Assembly: GCF_004212635.1 (NCBI RefSeq)
Contig: NZ_PSRT01000053.1
Span: 1-53,935, forward strand
Direction: 5' to 3'
Origin: Bradyrhizobium genosp. SA-3
Lineage (GTDB): Bacteria; Pseudomonadota; Alphaproteobacteria; Rhizobiales; Xanthobacteraceae
DNA: 53,935 bases
Positions 49,238 to 53,935 of the stretch are shown here, piece after piece. The number at the start of each line of letters is the position of its first letter. Within the stretch, counting starts at the first letter, position 1. The position numbers and the translations under genes were made by a program. The notes under the pieces were generated by a model that made no database searches, was not told the origin of the DNA, and was given only the letters and a program-made list of their open reading frames with translations.

Positions 49238-49870
49238 CTACTTGTTCCCCACCGCGCGCCCATCAAGTGCCAGCGCGTCCACTACGGCGCGGCAAGCAGC
49301 CTGCAGCAGGCGGCAGACCTCCTCCGTCGACCGCTGCGGGCGCAGCGCTGCAAACGTCGGATAGCTCGTCAGCACGAAGATCAGATCGACCGAGTCCCGC
49401 ACGGCGCGCTTTGCCGCGTGTTTGCCGACGATGCGCGACAGCAGCGCAGCCAGCAATTCGCGCCGGCGCTCGTTGCGCGCGACCAGCGCTTCGCCGAATT
49501 CGGGATCGGTTGCAATGTCCTGGTTGAGTCCGCCGACCGCGGCGTCGTGCCCCCAGAACGTACAGAATATTTCGACGACGCGATCGAGCGCGGCGCGCGG
49601 ATCCGCCATCGCCATCACCTCGGTCAGTTCGAACAGCCCGCCCCGGCGGGCGATGTTGTCGAACACGGCTTCCAGCAATCCGCGCCGCGAGCCGAACTGG
49701 TTATAGACGGTCAGCCGCGTGACGCCGGCCGCCTTTGCCACCACGTCGAGTGAGAAGTTCGCGATGCTCGCGTCTTTGCGCAACAGGCCCGCGCCGGCCG
49801 CGATGATGCGTTCGCGCGTCTCCGCCGCCGCGGAAGCCCGCGCGGAGCTCACATAGTTGCGCTTCGGCAT
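49238..49870 (-). CDS. TetR-family transcriptional regulator
   Basis: A 210-residue regulator. The HTH is in the N-terminal quarter: RERIIAAGAGLLRKDASIAN, then LDVVAKAAGVTRLTVYNQFG, with the YNQFGSRRGLLEAVFD signature of TetR proteins. The C-terminal helices form the ligand and dimer region. ATG 49870 (AAGG upstream) fits the family start. It is divergent from a small membrane protein gene 48 bp away, its most likely target. Confidence 0.88.
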   Translation of the reverse strand: MPKRNYVSSARASAAAETRERIIAAGAGLLRKDASIANFSLDVVAKAAGVTRLTVYNQFGSRRGLLEAVFDNIARRGGLFELTEVMAMADPRAALDRVVEIFCTFWGHDAAVGGLNQDIATDPEFGEALVARNERRRELLAALLSRIVGKHAAKRAVRDSVDLIFVLTSYPTFAALRPQRSTEEVCRLLQAACRAVVDALALDGRAVGNK

Positions 49871-49889
49871 GGCCTTGCCATTCTGTATA

Positions 49890-49900
49890 TTCAATTTGAA
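49890..49900. promoter_or_regulatory. Candidate TetR operator
   Basis: TTCAATTTGAA is an AT-rich 5-1-5 dyad in the 48-bp gap between the divergent TetR gene and its membrane-protein neighbour. It is short, so the call is tentative. Confidence 0.35.
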
Positions 49901-49918
49901 GCCGGTGCGGAGCTCGCC

Positions 49919-50323
49919 ATGCAAACTGCCCTCGTGATCGCCCTGTCGCTTCACGTGTTGTCGTCCGTGTTCTGGGCGGGATCAAGCTTCGCGCTGGCCC
50001 GCACCGGCGGAGCCGGCGGCGAGCAACTCGTCTTTCCACAGCTCGGCGCGGCGACGATTGCGATCCTGACCGGCGGTTATCTCGGGCATCTCGTGCATTC
50101 CGGCCATTTCGGCACGGCCGAGCAGGTGCTCGCAGTCGGCGCGGTCTGCGCGTTGATCGCGGCCGGCGTTCAGGCGGCCATCGGTCCCCGTGCGCTCATG
50201 GCCTCGCGTCGTGGCGCCGGTAATCCTGAGGAGCTGCGTTCACGCATCGCCACGGCCCAACGCGTGGCGGCGGGCCTGCTCGGCATCGCCGCGCTCTGCA
50301 TGGGCGCTGCGCGCTACATCTGA
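49919..50323 (+). CDS. Small integral membrane protein
   Basis: A 134-residue protein with about four membrane helices: TALVIALSLHVLSSVFWAG, LGAATIAILTGGYLGHLVHS, VLAVGAVCALIAAGVQAAIG and a C-terminal VAAGLLGIAALCMGAARYI. His11 in the first helix and His56/His59 in the second could bind heme or metal, a feature of CopD/DUF2269-like proteins, but I cannot assign a family firmly. GGAG precedes the ATG. Probably controlled by the divergent TetR protein. Confidence 0.7.
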   Translation: MQTALVIALSLHVLSSVFWAGSSFALARTGGAGGEQLVFPQLGAATIAILTGGYLGHLVHSGHFGTAEQVLAVGAVCALIAAGVQAAIGPRALMASRRGAGNPEELRSRIATAQRVAAGLLGIAALCMGAARYI

Positions 50324-50442
50324 AGGCGGTTTAGGGGCGTCCCGGAGGTCGAAAAGCAGCACTTGAGTAGAGCGTTGAGAGTTTTCTGTTTCGCCGGTGT
50401 CAGGCGATAGCGCGGCTTCCAGCCGTTTTTGAAGGAAAAGCG

Positions 50443-50847
50443 ATGTCCAAGATGATTCTAGTGAACCTGCCTGTACGTGACCTCGCTGCATCGACAGCGT
50501 TTTATCTGGCGCTGGGTGCCGCGGTGAATCCCCAATTCTCCGGCGCAAGTTCGACCTCGCTGATGTTCTCGGACGCGATCGGGGTGATGCTGCTGACCCA
50601 CGACCACTATCGCGAATTCACCCAACGCGAGATCGGCGACGCGCGCCGCGACAGCCAGGCCATGTTCGCTCTTACGGTCGACGACCGCGACACCGTCGAT
50701 GCAACGCTGGCTCGCGCGGTGGCCGCGGGCGGTCGCGCCGATCCGAACCCGGCGCAGGACCTTGGCTTCATGTACAACCGGCACGTTGAAGACCCGGATG
50801 GCTATGTTTGGGAGATGGTATGGATGAATCCGTCAGCGAGCGCTTGA
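50443..50847 (+). CDS. VOC/glyoxalase-superfamily protein
   Basis: A 134-residue protein. It starts MSKMILVNLPVRDLAASTAF, the first beta-alpha-beta unit of the vicinal oxygen chelate fold, and ends with MYNRHVEDPDGYVWEMVWMN, which carries the metal-site DPDG[YH]xWE motif. HDHYREFTQ sits mid-chain. Likely a metal-dependent lyase, dioxygenase or resistance protein; the substrate is unknown. GAAGGA precedes the ATG. Confidence 0.83.
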   Translation: MSKMILVNLPVRDLAASTAFYLALGAAVNPQFSGASSTSLMFSDAIGVMLLTHDHYREFTQREIGDARRDSQAMFALTVDDRDTVDATLARAVAAGGRADPNPAQDLGFMYNRHVEDPDGYVWEMVWMNPSASA

Positions 50848-50962
50848 ATCCGGCGCATCTGCGCAGTTGAAAGCAAATACAGATCACTCATGGCGGGGCC
50901 TTCTCGTATCGCCATGAGTCAAGCCCCGGAAGACGCTCCAGGCGACTTGACCGGACCCGACC

Positions 50963-51907
50963 CTAGTTCGCCTGCTTCCGTGACGCCGCGAACACGCCCG
51001 ACAGCACCAGCGCAAAACCGATGAAGTGGAACGCCTGCGGGTGTTCGCCGAGGAACGCCATCGCCATGATCGAGCCGAACACCGGCACGACATGGAAGAA
51101 CGGCGCGGCGCGGTTGGCGCCGATCAGGCGCACGCCGCGATTGAAGCAGAGATAGGCGAGCGTCGAGGGGAATACCGCGACGTAGAACAGCGTCAGCAGG
51201 TTCGGTCCGTCGAGCTTCATGACCGGACGCGCGGACAACTCCCAGATCTCCAGCGGAATGAGACAGGCCGCGCCGCAGCCAAAGGTGAAGGCGAGGAACG
51301 ACAGGCCGTGCATCGGCGGGCGCTTCAAGGTCAGCACCGAGTAGAGTGCGAAGAAGATCAGCGCGACGATGAAGATGAGATCGCCCTTGTTGAACGCGAT
51401 GTTCGACAGCGTGGTGAAGTCGCCGTGCAGCAGGATGATCAGCACGCCGCACATCGACAGCAGCACGCCGAACGCCTGCGCCGCGGTGAGCCTGATACCG
51501 AGAATGGCCAGCGACCACAGCGCCACGATCAGCGGCGCGGCCGACTGGAGCAGCAGCGTGTTCAGCGCCTGGGTATGCTCCAGCGCCCAATATTGCAGCG
51601 TGTTGAAGGCGCCGATGCCGGTGACCGAGAGCGTGACCATCAGGCCGAGCCGCCCGCGGATCGCGGGCCAGTCCTGCGCAAGATGCTTCCAGGCGAACGG
51701 CAGCACCAAAAGGAACGCGAAGAACCAGCGCAGGAACGACAGCGTCACCGGCGGGATGTGGCCGGCGGCGAGCCGACCGACGATGGCGTTGCCGGCCCAG
51801 CACAGCGCGGTGATGCTGAGCAGCAGGTAGGGCTGGTTGGCGATCCAGCTGTGACCGGATGTATCGGTGCCGGTGGTCTGGGCGGTTGCGGACATTGTGA
51901 TCGTCAT
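50963..51907 (-). CDS. EamA/DMT-family exporter, paralogue 2
   Basis: A 314-residue protein with ten membrane helices in two EamA repeats, starting ANQPYLLLSITALCWAGNAI. It matches the gene at 47749-48684 segment by segment: FPSTLAYLCFNRGVRLIGAN, then APFFHVVPVFGSIMAMAFLG here against APFFHLVPVFGSALAILLLG there. The two form a diverged pair 3 kb apart. Substrate unknown. ATG 51907 is favoured, with 51895 as an alternative. Confidence 0.86.
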   Translation of the reverse strand: MTITMSATAQTTGTDTSGHSWIANQPYLLLSITALCWAGNAIVGRLAAGHIPPVTLSFLRWFFAFLLVLPFAWKHLAQDWPAIRGRLGLMVTLSVTGIGAFNTLQYWALEHTQALNTLLLQSAAPLIVALWSLAILGIRLTAAQAFGVLLSMCGVLIILLHGDFTTLSNIAFNKGDLIFIVALIFFALYSVLTLKRPPMHGLSFLAFTFGCGAACLIPLEIWELSARPVMKLDGPNLLTLFYVAVFPSTLAYLCFNRGVRLIGANRAAPFFHVVPVFGSIMAMAFLGEHPQAFHFIGFALVLSGVFAASRKQAN

Positions 51908-52235
51908 GGCCCCGCGGATAGCGCCGAGGCCCCCGGCCCGGAAAGGTCCGGGCCGGCTCATCGCCCGGCTCTGCTCAAAGACACGGAAATCGAGATCGCA
52001 TCAACGGGGGGCGGATGCATCGCGACCATGCAGGGACCGACATGGCGCCTTACGCTTTGGTCGAAGCCCGTTCCGCCGTTCCACAGGCTTCTGGATTTTC
52101 AGGGGATATCAAAGGCTTGGGTCGGGCTTTGGACCTCGAAAAAGCCCCGTTCTTGCTTGCCTAGAGGGGCTGCTTCCTTTATCCGGTTGGCTGCCTTGCG
52201 TGCGGGCGGCTCCGGCCGCCGATTGGGCTGGGCGC

Positions 52236-52285
52236 AGGCATGATCCCGGAAGAGTGGGCACCGGTTTTCCGCGAGGATCATGCCT
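52236..52285. repeat. REP-like palindrome, GCATGATCC family, copy 2
   Basis: Arms AGGCATGATCC (52236-52246) and GGATCATGCCT (52275-52285), with ACCGGTTTTCCGC in the centre. It ends 33 bp before the purA start, so it is in the purA leader or promoter. Related to 2649-2698. Confidence 0.8.
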
Positions 52286-52318
52286 CCTAGAGACAGATTG
52301 AATAGGGATTACCCGCGA

Positions 52319-53611
52319 ATGGCCAACGTTGTCGTCGTCGGCGCCCAGTGGGGCGACGAAGGGAAGGGCAAGATCGTCGACTGGTTGTCGGAGCAGGCGG
52401 ACATCGTCGTCCGCTTCCAGGGCGGCCATAACGCCGGCCACACGCTGGTGATCAACGGCAAGACCTACAAGCTCGCGCTGCTGCCCTCCGGCGTGCTGCG
52501 CGAGGGCAAGCTGTCGGTGATCGGCAATGGCGTGGTGTTCGATCCCGCCGCCTTCCTCGACGAGGTCGCCAAGCTCAGGGCGCAGGGGGTCGAAGTCAGC
52601 CCAGACAATCTGCGCATCGCGGAAAACGTCACGCTGATCCTGCCGCTGCACCGCGAGCTCGATGCGCACCGCGAATCCGCCAGCGCCGCGACCGCGATCG
52701 GGACGACGCGCCGCGGCATTGGACCTGCCTATGAGGACAAGGTCGGCCGCCGCGCCATCCGCCTGATGGATCTTGCCGATCATCAGACGCTGCCGCACAA
52801 GATCGACCGCCTGCTGGCGCATCACAACGCGCTGCGCCGCGGCCTCAACCTGCCGGAATTCGACGGCGCGGTGATCCTGAAAGAGCTGATGGCGATGGCG
52901 CCGCAGCTGCTGCCCTATGCCGAGACGGTCTGGCGGCTGCTCGACATCAAGCGGCGCGAAGGCAAGCGCATGCTGTTCGAGGGCGCGCAAGGTGCGCTGC
53001 TCGACGTCGATCACGGCACTTACCCCTATGTCACCTCGTCCAACACGGTGGCGGCGCAGGCTGCGACCGGCGCCGGCCTCGGGCCGGGCGCGGTCGGCTA
53101 CGTGCTTGGCCTGTGCAAGGCCTACACGACCCGCGTCGGCCAGGGCCCGTTCCCGACCGAGCAGGACAACGAGACCGGCCGCAAGATCGGCGAGCGCGGC
53201 CGCGAGTTCGGCACCAATACCGGGCGGCCCCGCCGTTGCGGCTGGTTCGACGCCGTGCTGGTCCGCCAGGCGGTCCGGACCTGCGGCATCAACGGCCTGG
53301 CGCTGACCAAGCTGGACATCCTCGACGGCTTCGACACGATCGAGGTCTGCACCGGCTACAAGCTCGACGGCAAGGAGATCGACCATTTCCCGGCCGGCGA
53401 GGGTGCGCAAAGCCGGGTCGAGCCGATCTACGAGACCATCGAGGGCTGGAAGGAGCCGACCGCCAACGCGCGGTCCTGGGCCGACCTGCCGGCTCAGGCC
53501 ATCAAATATGTCCGCCGGATCGAGGAATTGGTCGGGTGCCCGGTCGCACTGCTTTCCACCAGCCCCGAACGCGAGGATACTATCCTGGTGCAAAATCCGT
53601 TTGAGGCTTAA
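52319..53611 (+). CDS. purA: Adenylosuccinate synthetase
   Basis: A 430-residue enzyme that joins IMP and aspartate, using GTP, to form adenylosuccinate, the first step from IMP to AMP. It starts MANVVVVGAQWGDEGKGKIV, the P-loop-like GTP site with catalytic Asp; GHNAGHTLV holds the catalytic His. IGTTRRGIGPAYEDK binds IMP, VGQGPFPTEQ precedes the Arg loop, and GRPRRCGWFD is the aspartate-binding region. Normal length. AGGGA lies 9 bases upstream of the ATG. Confidence 0.97.
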   Translation: MANVVVVGAQWGDEGKGKIVDWLSEQADIVVRFQGGHNAGHTLVINGKTYKLALLPSGVLREGKLSVIGNGVVFDPAAFLDEVAKLRAQGVEVSPDNLRIAENVTLILPLHRELDAHRESASAATAIGTTRRGIGPAYEDKVGRRAIRLMDLADHQTLPHKIDRLLAHHNALRRGLNLPEFDGAVILKELMAMAPQLLPYAETVWRLLDIKRREGKRMLFEGAQGALLDVDHGTYPYVTSSNTVAAQAATGAGLGPGAVGYVLGLCKAYTTRVGQGPFPTEQDNETGRKIGERGREFGTNTGRPRRCGWFDAVLVRQAVRTCGINGLALTKLDILDGFDTIEVCTGYKLDGKEIDHFPAGEGAQSRVEPIYETIEGWKEPTANARSWADLPAQAIKYVRRIEELVGCPVALLSTSPEREDTILVQNPFEA

Positions 53612-53648
53612 CGATATCTTACCGGGACGCGCGTATAGTTGAGTTGAA

Positions 53649-53935
53649 ATGGCTGATTACTATCCGCTGATCGCCCGCGCTATTGCCGCCCTGGATCCCA
53701 ACGCTCCCGGCGAAAGCCGTCGCGCGCTCTATGAGCGGGCGCGCACGGCGCTGATCGCGCAGCTCCACAGCGTGCAGCCGCCGCTCTCCGAATCCGAGAT
53801 CACCCGCGAACGGCTGTCGCTGGAAGAGGCCGTCCGCAAGGTCGAATCGGAGGCCGCCCAGCGCGCCCGCGAGGCTTCGCGCCCCGGTGGCGGCACGCGC
53901 AGCAGCGGCAGCGGCGATGCCTTCCGCCGCGCCAG
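53649..53935 (+). CDS. Hypothetical protein, N-terminal part (3' truncated by window edge)
   Basis: ATG 53649 opens a frame that runs to the end of the window without a stop (95 codons visible). The product starts MADYYPLIARAIAALDPNAP, then a helical part (GESRRALYERARTALIAQL, SEITRERLSLEEAVRKVE), then a Gly/Ser/Arg-rich linker (RPGGGTRSSGSGDAFRR). It lies 37 bp after purA on the same strand and may be co-transcribed. The pattern suggests a helical N-domain followed by a flexible linker and perhaps a membrane segment beyond the edge. No function assigned. Confidence 0.7.
   Translation, partial: MADYYPLIARAIAALDPNAPGESRRALYERARTALIAQLHSVQPPLSESEITRERLSLEEAVRKVESEAAQRAREASRPGGGTRSSGSGDAFRRA

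Noticed and set aside
49773..50039. Minus-strand frame over the TetR/membrane protein gap
   Set aside because: It overlaps both divergent genes out of frame and has no homology.
52109..53593. 494-codon minus-strand frame across purA
   Set aside because: Mirror frame of purA, with no start signal or homology.

Overview
The window is a high-GC alphaproteobacterial chromosome segment, most like Bradyrhizobium (Nitrobacteraceae). The strongest evidence is the order nnrS, nnrR, a DUF1858-type mini-protein, hemN, a membrane mini-protein, a PCuA(C) protein, nirK and nirV. This matches what I recall of the Bradyrhizobium nirK region. The FixK/NnrR-type operators and several families of intergenic palindromic repeats fit the same group. 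I see no plasmid, phage or insertion-sequence genes, no CRISPR array and no tRNA or rRNA genes.

Layout. 1-6.6 kb: housekeeping and small genes (a partial Pro/Ala-rich protein, a TPR lipoprotein, rpsU, aqpZ, purEK, a diguanylate cyclase, two small hypotheticals and two DUF465/YdcH mini-proteins, one only 59 aa). 6.7-15.2 kb: an LhgO-like FAD oxidoreductase, a three-PAS GGDEF-EAL protein, and an operon of a divergent GlpD-like flavoprotein with a PotABC-type ABC importer that lacks a binding protein. 15.2-18.5 kb: a sugar-type ABC importer (binding protein plus two permeases, no ATPase). 18.8-22.5 kb: a LysR regulator divergent from galD/prpF-like and dctA-like genes, with a clear dyad operator between them. 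22.5-26.8 kb: AsmA, scoAB and a GNAT. 26.9-34.6 kb: the nitrite-respiration island. 34.6-38.3 kb: an AraC regulator, a response regulator with Glu at the phosphorylation site, and a MuiA-family protein. 38.4-44.3 kb: a second sugar-type ABC importer operon with a 2-hydroxyacid dehydrogenase and a secreted phytase-like esterase. 44.6-53.9 kb: a chemoreceptor, an orphan TctC protein, two EamA exporters, a TetR/membrane-protein pair, small enzymes, purA and the start of a further gene.

How they work together. In the nitrite island, NnrR is an FNR/CRP-type regulator with no cysteines. It probably acts with FixK through the near-identical dyads TTGCG-N4-CGCAA, found between hemN and the copper-protein genes (twice) and between nnrR and nnrS, and through a half-degenerate site before nirK. 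Nitrite is reduced to NO by NirK. The PCuA(C) fusion is a plausible copper supplier, HemN makes heme precursors without oxygen, and NnrS is linked to NO tolerance. A strong intrinsic terminator separates nirK from nirV. No NO or N2O reductase lies in the window.

The intergenic regions are unusually structured: at least five palindromic repeat families are present, some in several copies and two forming multi-branched (cloverleaf or four-way) folds. All function calls rest on motif and context reading; no database search was run.
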